NCBI GenBank assembly: GCA_964410065.1
Contig: CAYPFO010000071.1
Location: forward strand, 1-16,901
From: Serpens sp964410065
GTDB taxonomy: Bacteria; Pseudomonadota; Gammaproteobacteria; Pseudomonadales; Pseudomonadaceae
Length of the DNA stretch: 16,901 bases
Reading direction: 5' to 3'
The notes under the pieces are model-generated. The model saw only the letters and a program-made list of their open reading frames with translations. It had not been told where the DNA came from and did not search any database. Shown one piece after another: positions 1-6,417 of the stretch; positions within the stretch are counted from its first letter, which is position 1, and the number at the start of each line of letters is the position of its first letter. Both the position numbers and the translations under genes were made by a program.

Positions 1-213
1 GACTTGAGAAACGAGAAGATCGGCTTTAAAATCCGCGAGCATACTTTGCTCAAGGTACCCTATCTCTTGGTTATTGGAGATCGGGAAGTTGAGACACGAT
101 CCGTTGCTGTGCGCACCCGTGAGGGCGTTGATCTGGGCTCCATGCCCATCGATCAGTTCAGCGAGTTGCTTGCACAGGCGGTTTCCCGGCGTGGTCGCCA
201 AGAATTGGAGTAA
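1..213 (+). CDS. thrS: Threonyl-tRNA synthetase, C-terminal end (partial)
   Basis: This is the last 70 codons of an open frame that enters from the left edge and stops with TAA at 211-213. The visible part (DLRNEKIGFKIREHTLLKVP, then a PYLLVIGDREVE stretch and VAVRTREG) matches the C-terminal anticodon-binding domain of class II threonyl-tRNA synthetase. That domain recognises tRNA-Thr, while the catalytic domain lies outside the window. Its position directly before infC is the usual order in gammaproteobacteria. The infC ribosome-binding site (GGAG, 207-210) lies inside its last codons, so the two genes are likely cotranscribed and coupled. The TTG at position 4 is an internal codon, not a start. 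Identification rests on recall of family sequence and on synteny. Confidence 0.95.
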   Translation, partial: DLRNEKIGFKIREHTLLKVPYLLVIGDREVETRSVAVRTREGVDLGSMPIDQFSELLAQAVSRRGRQELE

Positions 214-218
214 TTACT

Positions 219-764
219 ATTAAGCGTGATATGAGACAGGATAAACGAGCTGCACCCAAGGCCCCGATCAACGAGAATATCTCGGCTCGTGAGGTCCGTT
301 TGATTGGTGCTGATGGCGAGCAGGTTGGCATCGTCTCGATTGATGAAGCGCTGCGAATCGCTGAAGAAGCCAAGCTTGACTTGGTGGAAATCTCTGCAGA
401 TGCAATCCCGCCGGTTTGCCGGATCATGGATTACGGCAAGCACATCTTCGAAAAGAAGAAGCAGGTTGCTGCTGCGAAGAAAAACCAGAAGCAGATTCAG
501 GTTAAAGAAGTAAAGTTTCGTCCAGGGACGGAAGATGGGGATTACCAGGTAAAACTACGCAACCTGGTACGTTTCCTAAGTGAAGGGGACAAGGCCAAGG
601 TATCCCTGCGATTCCGCGGTCGTGAGATGGCCCACCAGGAACTGGGCATGGAACTGTTGAAGCGGGTTGAAGCTGACCTTGCGGAATACGGCGCCGTTGA
701 ACAGCATCCGAAGATGGAAGGACGCCAGCTGATCATGGTCATCGCCCCCAAAAAGAAAAAGTAA
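219..764 (+). CDS. infC: Translation initiation factor IF-3, ATT start
   Basis: IF3 binds the 30S subunit, keeps it apart from 50S and checks start-codon pairing. The frame encodes 181 residues, the usual length. The N-terminal domain contains the APINENISAREVRLIGADGE region, then a lysine-rich linker (about residues 75-90, EKKKQVAAAKKNQKQ), then the C-terminal domain with VKFRPGTEDGDYQ. The first ATG is at 231, but four codons upstream is ATT at 219, eight bases after GGAG (207-210). The N-terminus then reads (M)KRDMRQDKR. infC is well known to start with the rare ATT codon, which lets IF3 repress its own translation, so I chose 219. It lies between thrS and rpmI, with 5 bases after the thrS stop. 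Function is certain; the start is strongly supported by spacing and family precedent. Confidence 0.96.
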   Translation: MKRDMRQDKRAAPKAPINENISAREVRLIGADGEQVGIVSIDEALRIAEEAKLDLVEISADAIPPVCRIMDYGKHIFEKKKQVAAAKKNQKQIQVKEVKFRPGTEDGDYQVKLRNLVRFLSEGDKAKVSLRFRGREMAHQELGMELLKRVEADLAEYGAVEQHPKMEGRQLIMVIAPKKKK

Positions 765-825
765 CCACCAGGGCACTGGCAGGCCTTGCGGTTATGCGTA
801 ATCACCCAATGCGGAGTATCCGAAC

Positions 826-1020
826 ATGCCAAAAATGAAAACCAAGAGTGGTGCCAAAAAGCGCTTCAAGCCGACTGCTAATGGCTTCAAGCACAAGCAC
901 GCTTTCAAGAGCCACATCCTGACCAAAATGACTACCAAGCGTAAGCGTCAGCTGCGTGGTACATCCCTGATGCACCCGTCTGACAAGGCGCGGGTAGAGC
1001 GCATGCTGCGCGTTCGTTAA
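826..1020 (+). CDS. rpmI: 50S ribosomal protein L35
   Basis: The frame encodes a 64-residue, very basic protein beginning MPKMKTKSGAKKRFKPTANG and ending in RVERMLRVR, which is the full length and typical sequence of bacterial L35, a small protein of the large ribosomal subunit. A GGAG (about 812-815) precedes the ATG at 826. It lies 61 bases after infC and 27 bases before rplT, the standard infC-rpmI-rplT order. In E. coli, L20 represses translation of this pair through an RNA structure in the leader. I cannot confirm such a structure here by eye. Confidence 0.97.
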   Translation: MPKMKTKSGAKKRFKPTANGFKHKHAFKSHILTKMTTKRKRQLRGTSLMHPSDKARVERMLRVR

Positions 1021-1047
1021 TCGGTCAAGAAATAGAGGAAATTACTC

Positions 1048-1404
1048 ATGGCTCGTGTTAAGCGTGGCGTCATCGCTCGTGCTCGTCACAAGAAGATTCT
1101 GAAACTCGCCAAAGGCTACTACGGTGCGCGTTCGCGCGTATTCCGCGTTGCCAAGCAGGCGGTAATCAAGGCTGGCCAGTACGCCTACCGTGACCGCCGT
1201 CAGAAGAAACGTCAGTTCCGCGCTCTGTGGATCGCTCGTATCAACGCTGGTGCTCGTGTCAACGGTCTGTCCTACAGCCGTCTGATCGCTGGCCTGAAGA
1301 AAGCGTCCATCGAGATCGACCGCAAGGTTCTGGCTGATCTGGCAGTGAACGAAAAAGCGGCCTTCGCCGCCATTGTCGAGAAAGCCAAAGCCTCTCTGGC
1401 TTAA
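1048..1404 (+). CDS. rplT: 50S ribosomal protein L20
   Basis: The 118-residue basic protein starts MARVKRGVIARARHKKILKL and contains GYYGARSRVFRVAKQAV and the RRQKKRQFRALWIARINAGAR segment. These are hallmarks of L20, which binds 23S rRNA early in 50S assembly and acts as a translational repressor of its own operon in several bacteria. Length and sequence match the family throughout. GAGGAAAT upstream (about 1035-1042) serves as ribosome-binding site. The gene is followed by a structured 168-base leader before pheS rather than by a simple strong terminator. Confidence 0.97.
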   Translation: MARVKRGVIARARHKKILKLAKGYYGARSRVFRVAKQAVIKAGQYAYRDRRQKKRQFRALWIARINAGARVNGLSYSRLIAGLKKASIEIDRKVLADLAVNEKAAFAAIVEKAKASLA

Positions 1405-1446
1405 CTTCCCCGGCAAGTCCGGACTCGTCCGGCGCGAAGCGTCATC

Positions 1447-1479
1447 AATAGGGGAAGAGCCTTGTGCTCTTCCCCTATT
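1447..1479 (+). promoter_or_regulatory. Perfect 14-bp hairpin in the rplT-pheS gap (attenuator or weak terminator)
   Basis: Arms 1447-1460 and 1466-1479 are exact reverse complements (AATAGGGGAAGAGC and its complement) around a 5-base CTTGT loop. Only TATTT, not a long U run, follows, so efficient intrinsic termination is doubtful. The left-arm segment AAGAGC (1455-1460) can also pair with a second GCTCTT at 1495-1500, which would permit two alternative folds. Its location between ribosomal-protein genes and pheS suggests control of pheST read-through. This is inference from structure only. Confidence 0.6.
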
Positions 1480-1491
1480 TCGTATTGGAAA

Positions 1492-1558
1492 GGGGCTCTT
1501 GCAAAAACACCCATGACGGCCTGCCGGTCGGCAGGCTCAGAGTGGTTTTGCAAGACCC
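1492..1558 (+). promoter_or_regulatory. Second leader stem-loop before pheS
   Basis: TCTTGCAAAA (1497-1506) pairs perfectly with TTTTGCAAGA (1546-1555). GGG and CCC flanks (about 1492-1495 and 1556-1558) extend the stem past a bulge. Inside the loop, GCCTGCC (1519-1525) pairs with GGCAGGC (1530-1536) around GGTC. The structure ends just before the pheS ribosome-binding site (GGAGG, 1562-1566), so it could affect initiation. I see no Phe-rich leader peptide of the kind used in the E. coli pheST attenuator. Confidence 0.5.
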
Positions 1559-1572
1559 TCTGGAGGTTATAC

Positions 1573-2589
1573 ATGGAAAACCTGGATGCACTGGTCTCGC
1601 AAGCGCTTGAGGCCGTCCAACACAGTGCAGACATCAATGCCCTTGAGCTAATCCGGGTTCAGTACCTGGGCAAGAAGGGCGAGCTGACCCTGCTGATGCA
1701 GACCCTCGGCAAGCTGTCCGCCGAAGAGCGTCCCAAGGCTGGCGCGCTGATCAACGCCGCCAAAGGCAAGGTGCAAGATGCCCTGAATGCCCGCAAGACT
1801 GAACTCGAACAGATAGCCCTGAGCGCCAAGCTCGCTGCCGAGCGAATTGACGTGACCCTCTCGGGCCGCGGCCAAGCTTCCGGTGGCTTGCATCCGGTCA
1901 CGCGGACCATGGAGCGTATCGAGCAGTTCTTCACCCATATCGGCTACCAGGTAGCTGAAGGCCCTGAAGTCGAAGACGACTACCACAACTTCGAAGCGCT
2001 CAACATTCCCGGCCACCATCCGGCCCGGGCCATGCACGACACCTTCTACTTCAATGCCAACATGCTGCTGCGTACCCATACCTCGCCGGTACAGGTGCGC
2101 ACCATGGAAAGTCAGCGTCCGCCCATCCGCATTGTCTGCCCGGGCCGCGTTTACCGTTGCGACTCGGATATCACCCACTCGCCGATGTTCCACCAGGTCG
2201 AAGGCTTGCTGGTCGACCAGGACATCAACTTCGCCGACCTCAAGGGCACCATCGAGGAATTCCTGCGGGTGTTCTTCGAGAAGCCGCTGGGTGTGCGTTT
2301 TCGCCCCTCGTTCTTCCCCTTTACCGAGCCTTCCGCCGAAGTCGACATGCAGTGCGTGATGTGCGGCGGCAAGGGTTGCCGGGTGTGCAAGCAGACCGGC
2401 TGGCTGGAAGTCATGGGCTGCGGCATGGTGCATCCGAATGTGTTGCGCATGTCTGGTATCGATCCGGAAGAATTCCAGGGCTTCGCCTTCGGCATGGGCG
2501 TTGAGCGGCTGGCCATGCTGCGTTATGGCGTGAATGACTTGCGCCTGTTCTTCGATAACGACCTGCGGTTTTTAGAGCAGTTTCGCTAA
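1573..2589 (+). CDS. pheS: Phenylalanyl-tRNA synthetase alpha subunit
   Basis: PheS is the catalytic subunit of the alpha2-beta2 enzyme that charges tRNA-Phe. The frame gives 338 residues, close to the usual 325-345. The N-terminus (MENLDALVSQALEAVQ) forms the tRNA-contacting coiled coil, with LGKKGELT in it. The class II core follows: HPVTRTMERIEQFFTHIGY, the motif 2 region around PIRIVCPGRVYRCDSDITHS, and the motif 3 region around GFAFGMGVERLAMLRYG. Four cysteines lie at about residues 261-272 (CVMCGGKGCRVC), a feature of a subset of bacterial PheS. The frame is open back to 1462 (TTG), but that extension lies inside the leader hairpins. The ATG at 1573 has GGAGG seven bases upstream and gives the family N-terminus. 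Confidence 0.97.
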   Translation: MENLDALVSQALEAVQHSADINALELIRVQYLGKKGELTLLMQTLGKLSAEERPKAGALINAAKGKVQDALNARKTELEQIALSAKLAAERIDVTLSGRGQASGGLHPVTRTMERIEQFFTHIGYQVAEGPEVEDDYHNFEALNIPGHHPARAMHDTFYFNANMLLRTHTSPVQVRTMESQRPPIRIVCPGRVYRCDSDITHSPMFHQVEGLLVDQDINFADLKGTIEEFLRVFFEKPLGVRFRPSFFPFTEPSAEVDMQCVMCGGKGCRVCKQTGWLEVMGCGMVHPNVLRMSGIDPEEFQGFAFGMGVERLAMLRYGVNDLRLFFDNDLRFLEQFR

Positions 2590-2631
2590 AGCCAACAGAT
2601 CGCTACCGAATCGAACAGGAGAGAACAGAAC

Positions 2632-5010
2632 ATGAAATTCAGCGAACAATGGTTGCGCAGCTGGAGTAATCCGGCAGTAGATCGTGAAGAACTGGTTGCC
2701 AAGCTGTCCATGGTTGGCCTGGAAGTTGAGGCCGTGACGCCGGTTGCCGGCGATTTCAGTGGTGTGGTGGTGGGGGAGATCCTCAGTGCCGAGCAGCATC
2801 CCGATGCCGACAAGCTTCGCGTGTGCCAGGTTAGTAACGGCAGTGAAACTTTCCAGGTCGTGTGCGGCGCGCCAAACGCGCGCCCGGGTATCAAGGTCCC
2901 CTTTGCCATGGTGGGCGCGGTACTTGGCGAAGACTTCAAGATCAAAAAGGCCAAGCTGCGCGGTGTCGAATCCTTCGGCATGCTGTGCTCGGCCAGTGAG
3001 CTGAGCATCAGCGACGATAACGACGGCCTGCTTGAGCTGGCCGTTGATGCTCCGGTGGGCAGCGATATCCGGGACTATCTGCATCTCGATGATGCCTCCA
3101 TCGAGATCGGTCTGACGCCGAACCGTGGCGACTGCTTGTCCCTGCAAGGCTTGGCCCGCGAAGTCAGCGCCATTTACGGCTGTGACATTAACCCAGTGGT
3201 TATTGAGCCGATCGCCGCCGTGCGTGATGACGTACGTTCCGTTGAGCTGCTTGCGCCCCAGGCGTGTGCACGCTATGTCGGTCGGGTGATTCGTAATGTC
3301 GATCTGAGCAAGCCGACCCCCCCGTGGATGGTGGAGCGTCTGCGTCGTTCCGACATCCGCAGCATTGATGCTGCAGTGGACGTGACCAACTACGTCATGC
3401 TTGAGCAAGGGCAGCCAATGCACGCGTTCGACCTGGCTGAAATCAACGGCGGCATCCGCGTGCGCATGGCGGAAGAGGGCGAGAAGCTCGTCCTGCTGGA
3501 TGGCCAGGAGGTCACCCTGCGTGCAGATACCCTGGTGATTGCAGACCATCAGCGTGCACTGGCCATTGCCGGTGTGATGGGAGGCGAGCACAGCGGTGTG
3601 AGCACTACCACCCGTGACCTGTTCCTTGAGGCTGCGTTTTTCGACCCGATCGCCCTGGCCGGCAAGGCCCGCTCCTATGGCTTGCACACTGATGCATCGC
3701 ACCGCTTTGAGCGCGGGGTGGATTTTCAGCTGGCCCGTCAGGCCATCGAGCGCGCCACTGCGTTGTTGCTGGACATTGTCGGCGGTGAAGCCGGACCGGT
3801 GACCGAGGCCACCAGTGAAAGCCATCTACCGAATATTACGCCGATCACCCTGCGTGCCGAGCGCGTAACCCAGATGCTCGGCTTGGAAATGGGCGGCGAG
3901 ACTATCGTGCGTCTACTGGCCGCGCTGGGGCTGGGCATCAGCGAGCAATCTGCCGGTGTCTGGCAAGTGACTGTTCCCAGTCATCGCTTCGATATCAGTC
4001 TGGAAGTGGACCTGATCGAAGAGCTGGGCCGCCTGTACGGCTACAACCTGTTGCCGGTTCGTTACCCGCAAGCGCGCCTGGCGCCACAAGCCAAGGGCGA
4101 GGCCCGCTCGGAATTGCCGGTGCTGCGTCGCCTACTGGTCGCGCGCGGTTATCAGGAAGCCATTACTTACAGCTTCATCGATCCCAAGCTGTTCGAGCTG
4201 TTCACGCCGGGGGGTACCCCCTTGCAACTGGCCAACCCGATTTCCGCCGACATGGCGGCCATGCGCGCTTCGTTGTGGCCGGGCCTGGTCAAGGCCGCCC
4301 TGCATAACCTCAATCGTCAACAGGATCGGGTACGCCTGTTCGAGAGCGGCCTGCGTTTCGTGGGTCAGTTGGGCGAGCTCAAGCAGGAAGCCATGCTGGC
4401 CGGTCTTGCTACCGGTAGCCGTCTGCCGGAAGGCTGGGGCAACGGCCGCGAAGCTATCGACTTCTATGACGTCAAGGCGGATGTAGAGGCCTTGCTGGGC
4501 GTTGCAGGTGACGCTGATGCGTACCGTTTTGTGCCGGGCGAACATGCGGCGCTGCACCCGGGCCAGACCGCGCGGATCGAGCGTCAAGGGCGCCTGGTTG
4601 GCTATCTGGGAGCGCTGCATCCCCAGCTGGCAGCCGAACTGGGCATCGATCAGCCGGTCTATCTGTTCGAGCTGCTGATGTCTGAAATTGCCGAAGGGCG
4701 TCTGCCGAAATTTGCAGAATTGTCGCGCTTCCCTGAAGTGCGTCGCGACCTGGCATTGGTAGTCGCTCGTGACGTGCCGGCCGAGTCGGTGTTGGAGTGC
4801 ATGCGCGAACAGGCGGGTGAGTGGCTCACAGACCTCCGGTTGTTTGACGTGTATCAGGGCAAAGGTATTGATCCGCTTAGCAAAAGCCTGGCAGTCGGCT
4901 TGACCTGGCAGCATCCATCGCGCACTCTTACTGACGATGAGGTGAACACTACCACGCAGAATATCCTCACCTCCCTGGAAACAAGGTTCAACGCCACGTT
5001 AAGGAAGTAG
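2632..5010 (+). CDS. pheT: Phenylalanyl-tRNA synthetase beta subunit
   Basis: The 792-residue frame has the standard full length of bacterial PheT. The N-terminus MKFSEQWLRSW leads into the EMAP/OB-fold tRNA-binding domain (about 40-150, with EQHPDADKLRVCQV and CGAPNAR). The B3/B4 editing region follows (GLTPNRGDCLS onward), then B5 (about 400-475, with RFDISLEVDLIEELGRLYGY), the catalytic-like core and the C-terminal ferredoxin-fold anticodon-binding domain (FPEVRRDLALVV and the RLFDVYQGKGI end). It hydrolyses mischarged Tyr-tRNA-Phe and binds the anticodon. AGGAGAG upstream supports the ATG at 2632. It is 42 bases after pheS and 3 bases before ihfA, so these genes are one transcription unit. 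Confidence 0.97.
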   Translation: MKFSEQWLRSWSNPAVDREELVAKLSMVGLEVEAVTPVAGDFSGVVVGEILSAEQHPDADKLRVCQVSNGSETFQVVCGAPNARPGIKVPFAMVGAVLGEDFKIKKAKLRGVESFGMLCSASELSISDDNDGLLELAVDAPVGSDIRDYLHLDDASIEIGLTPNRGDCLSLQGLAREVSAIYGCDINPVVIEPIAAVRDDVRSVELLAPQACARYVGRVIRNVDLSKPTPPWMVERLRRSDIRSIDAAVDVTNYVMLEQGQPMHAFDLAEINGGIRVRMAEEGEKLVLLDGQEVTLRADTLVIADHQRALAIAGVMGGEHSGVSTTTRDLFLEAAFFDPIALAGKARSYGLHTDASHRFERGVDFQLARQAIERATALLLDIVGGEAGPVTEATSESHLPNITPITLRAERVTQMLGLEMGGETIVRLLAALGLGISEQSAGVWQVTVPSHRFDISLEVDLIEELGRLYGYNLLPVRYPQARLAPQAKGEARSELPVLRRLLVARGYQEAITYSFIDPKLFELFTPGGTPLQLANPISADMAAMRASLWPGLVKAALHNLNRQQDRVRLFESGLRFVGQLGELKQEAMLAGLATGSRLPEGWGNGREAIDFYDVKADVEALLGVAGDADAYRFVPGEHAALHPGQTARIERQGRLVGYLGALHPQLAAELGIDQPVYLFELLMSEIAEGRLPKFAELSRFPEVRRDLALVVARDVPAESVLECMREQAGEWLTDLRLFDVYQGKGIDPLSKSLAVGLTWQHPSRTLTDDEVNTTTQNILTSLETRFNATLRK

Positions 5011-5013
5011 CGT

Positions 5014-5316
5014 ATGGGGGCTCTGACGAAAGCTGAAATGGCTGAACGTCTTTACGAAGAGCTAGGCCTGAATAAGCGGGAAGCCAAGGAACTGGTCGAA
5101 CTGTTCTTTGAGGAAATCCGTCAGGCGCTGGAGCAGAACGAACAAGTCAAATTGTCCGGATTCGGCAATTTCGACTTGCGAGACAAGCGTCAGCGCCCTG
5201 GGCGGAATCCCAAGACCGGCGAGGAAATCCCGATTTCGGCACGTCGTGTCGTCACGTTCCGTCCGGGCCAGAAGCTCAAGGCTAGGGTCGAAGCTTATGC
5301 TGGAACCAAGTCATAA
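5014..5316 (+). CDS. ihfA: Integration host factor alpha subunit
   Basis: The 100-residue DNA-bending protein starts MGALTKAEMAERLYEELGLN. It has the KLSGFGNFDLRDKRQRPGRNPKTGEEIPI beta-arm region (divided here only for reading), with GRNPKTGE carrying the proline that inserts between base pairs. IHF alpha pairs with HimD/IhfB to bend DNA at specific sites in transcription, recombination and replication. AAGGAAG within the last pheT codons acts as ribosome-binding site, leaving a 3-base gap, so translation is probably coupled to pheT. The order pheS-pheT-ihfA is conserved in gammaproteobacteria. Confidence 0.97.
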   Translation: MGALTKAEMAERLYEELGLNKREAKELVELFFEEIRQALEQNEQVKLSGFGNFDLRDKRQRPGRNPKTGEEIPISARRVVTFRPGQKLKARVEAYAGTKS

Positions 5317-5653
5317 CGACGAGTTGCCGCCGATTCCCGGCAAGCGCTACTTCACCATTGGTGAAGCCAGCGAACTTTGTGCCGTCAAGCCCCACGTCCT
5401 GCGTTACTGGGAACAAGAGTTCCCTCAGCTCAACCCGGTGAAGCGGCGGGGCAACCGCCGCTACTATCAGCGCCAAGATGTGCTGATGATCCGTCAGATT
5501 CGCGCTCTTTTATACGAGCAGGGCTTCACCATCGGTGGAGCCCGCTTGCGTCTGTCCGGCGAAGAAGCCAAAGACGATACCACTCAATACAAGCAGTTGA
5601 TCCGCCAGACTGTCTCTGAACTGGAAGATGTCTTGCAGGTCTTGAGAAATTGA
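5297..5653 (+). CDS. MerR-family transcriptional regulator
   Basis: The frame encodes 118 residues. The MerR-type winged helix-turn-helix spans about residues 17-85: RYFTIGEASELCAVKPHVLR, then YWEQEFPQL, RRGNRRYY and QDVLMIRQIRALL. A short C-terminal helix (QLIRQTVSELEDVLQVL) suits dimerisation. There is no cysteine-rich metal-binding tail, so nothing points to an effector. The ATG at 5297 lies inside ihfA and gives a 20-base overlap in another frame, which suggests translational coupling. The open frame goes back to 5108, but that part is only the ihfA shadow. A MerR-like gene in this position is usual in Pseudomonas and other gammaproteobacteria. Its target is not known to me. Confidence 0.9.
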   Translation: MLEPSHNDELPPIPGKRYFTIGEASELCAVKPHVLRYWEQEFPQLNPVKRRGNRRYYQRQDVLMIRQIRALLYEQGFTIGGARLRLSGEEAKDDTTQYKQLIRQTVSELEDVLQVLRN

Positions 5654-5673
5654 CACGAATCTCAAAAAAAACT

Positions 5674-5701
5674 TCCACAATTCATAAGCTTAATGTATAG
5701 T
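5674..5701 (+). promoter_or_regulatory. Likely sigma70 promoter of the tRNA-Pro gene
   Basis: A -10 hexamer TATAGT at 5696-5701 (5 of 6 to consensus) lies 16 bases after TCCACA at 5674-5679 (4 of 6 to TTGACA). Transcription would start at about 5707-5709, roughly 28 bases before the mature tRNA 5' end. This is a prediction by eye. Confidence 0.5.
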
Positions 5702-5734
5702 TCGCACCACTTTCAGCAAGGCTGATAAGTGATG

Positions 5735-5812
<78 letters not shown>

Positions 5813-5821
5813 AAAATCCCT

Positions 5822-5858
5822 AAAAAATCCAGTCACTCAGCGGTGACTGGATTTTTTT
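5822..5858 (+). terminator. Rho-independent terminator after tRNA-Pro
   Basis: The arm AAAAAATCCAGTCAC (5822-5836) pairs with GTGACTGGATTTTTT (5843-5857) around TCAGCG. The right arm runs into seven T residues. The A run on the left makes it able to act on both strands. Confidence 0.92.
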
Positions 5859-5888
5859 ATGCCTGCTGTTTTCCATATTCAATGGGCC

Positions 5889-5910
5889 AGGGGTAAACAA
5901 AGGGGTAAAC
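5889..5910 (+). repeat. Tandem AGGGGTAAAC direct repeat
   Basis: Two exact 10-base copies (5889-5898 and 5901-5910) have a 12-base period. Short direct repeats of this kind beside a tRNA 3' end resemble integrase arm-type sites. That role is inferred, not shown. Confidence 0.6.
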
Positions 5911-5945
5911 GCACTATAACTTCATCTCATGAAGACATTTTCGGT

Positions 5946-6030
5946 ACGGTAGCACCACAGTCAGTCAGCGGGATGTTGGTGAGGGGCGGTGGTGATTACG
6001 CTTAAGGTTCGAATCCCTACGCTGCCGTCA
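5946..6030 (+). other. tRNA-like remnant or structured RNA (unresolved)
   Basis: GTTCGAATC (6007-6015) is a typical T-arm core, and GCTGCCGTCA (6021-6030) resembles a tRNA 3' end with a degraded CCA. ACGGTAGC (5946-5953) pairs with GCTGCCGT (6021-6028) over eight pairs including one G-U, spanning a tRNA-like length of about 83 bases. CACCAC (5953-5958) also pairs with GTGGTG (5989-5994). I cannot place D and anticodon arms, so this is not a functional tRNA by eye. It could be a decayed tRNA or an att-type copy. Confidence 0.3.
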
Positions 6031-6041
6031 TGCATCTCGCT

Positions 6042-6066
6042 GAAAGCCCCGTTCTACGGGGCTTTC
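6042..6066 (+). terminator. Terminator-like hairpin
   Basis: GAAAGCCCCG (6042-6051) and CGGGGCTTTC (6057-6066) form a perfect 10-bp stem around TTCTA, followed by GCGTTTGTG with only a short T run. Hairpins of this exact type commonly end tRNA transcripts in Pseudomonas, which fits the tRNA-like remnant just upstream. Confidence 0.7.
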
Positions 6067-6184
6067 GCGTTTGTGAGGTCTGGCCGGGGTACACCTTGGT
6101 TGAACGTGACCCTTGGTCTTACCGCCCTCTGCGCTAGATGTTTGCGCAAAGCCCCGGACTTTTGGGCTTTGAGACCAACACCGG

Positions 6185-6376
6185 CTAGCCGGCTAGCACC
6201 CAGGTGAATAGGAAGCCGAACGACGCCCCCGAGGCGATCACCACCAGCGGATTGGCGCCTTCCGGTGCCTGCCGAGTACGGCTCTGCTGCATGGCCGCCA
6301 GCGCTAGACCCAAGGCCAGCGCGCACGACCAAGCCAACCGACGGACCCCATTCACCAGAATAATCCGGCGAGTCAA
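6185..6376 (-). CDS. Small membrane protein of unknown function
   Basis: I do not recognise this 63-residue frame. It has two hydrophobic segments, about residues 13-29 (LAWSCALALGLALAAMQ) and 42-62 (PLVVIASGASFGFLFTWVLA), with a polar QQSRTRQAPEGA loop between them, as in a small two-pass inner-membrane protein. The only candidate start giving the full length is TTG at 6376. A GTG seven codons in is another choice, and neither has a clear ribosome-binding site. The stop lies in a CCGGCTAG tandem duplication (6181-6196). It diverges from the nitroreductase gene. It may be real, or an open frame by chance in GC-rich DNA; the well-formed second helix favours a real gene. Confidence 0.45.
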   Translation of the reverse strand: MTRRIILVNGVRRLAWSCALALGLALAAMQQSRTRQAPEGANPLVVIASGASFGFLFTWVLAG

Positions 6377-6417
6377 CGCGCCCGAATCAATATTTTCTAT
6401 GTATAAGGAAGTAACAA

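Larger units (their letters stand above)
5859..6184. other. Gene-free boundary stretch downstream of tRNA-Pro
   Basis: I see no convincing coding frame in these 326 bases. They hold a tandem AGGGGTAAAC repeat (5889-5910), a perfect CTTCAT-CTC-ATGAAG inverted repeat (5920-5934), a tRNA-like 3' end (5946-6030), a terminator hairpin (6042-6066) and a CAAAGCCC/GGGCTTTG hairpin (6147-6171). Together this resembles an old integration boundary next to a tRNA gene, but no recombinase gene is present. Confidence 0.45.

Noticed and set aside
1462..1572. In-frame N-terminal extension of pheS from TTG
   Set aside because: It lies inside the leader hairpins and does not resemble PheS; ATG 1573 has a strong ribosome-binding site.
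2572..3825. Long open frame of 417 codons on the - strand
   Set aside because: It lies fully opposite pheT and has no family features; it is a mirror effect of GC-rich coding DNA.
5108..5296. N-terminal extension of the MerR-like protein
   Set aside because: It is ihfA read in another frame; the helix-turn-helix domain starts after ATG 5297.
5650..5655. TTGACA as -35 element for tRNA-Pro
   Set aside because: No -10 hexamer lies at 16-18 bases; the TATAGT at 5696 is 40 bases away.
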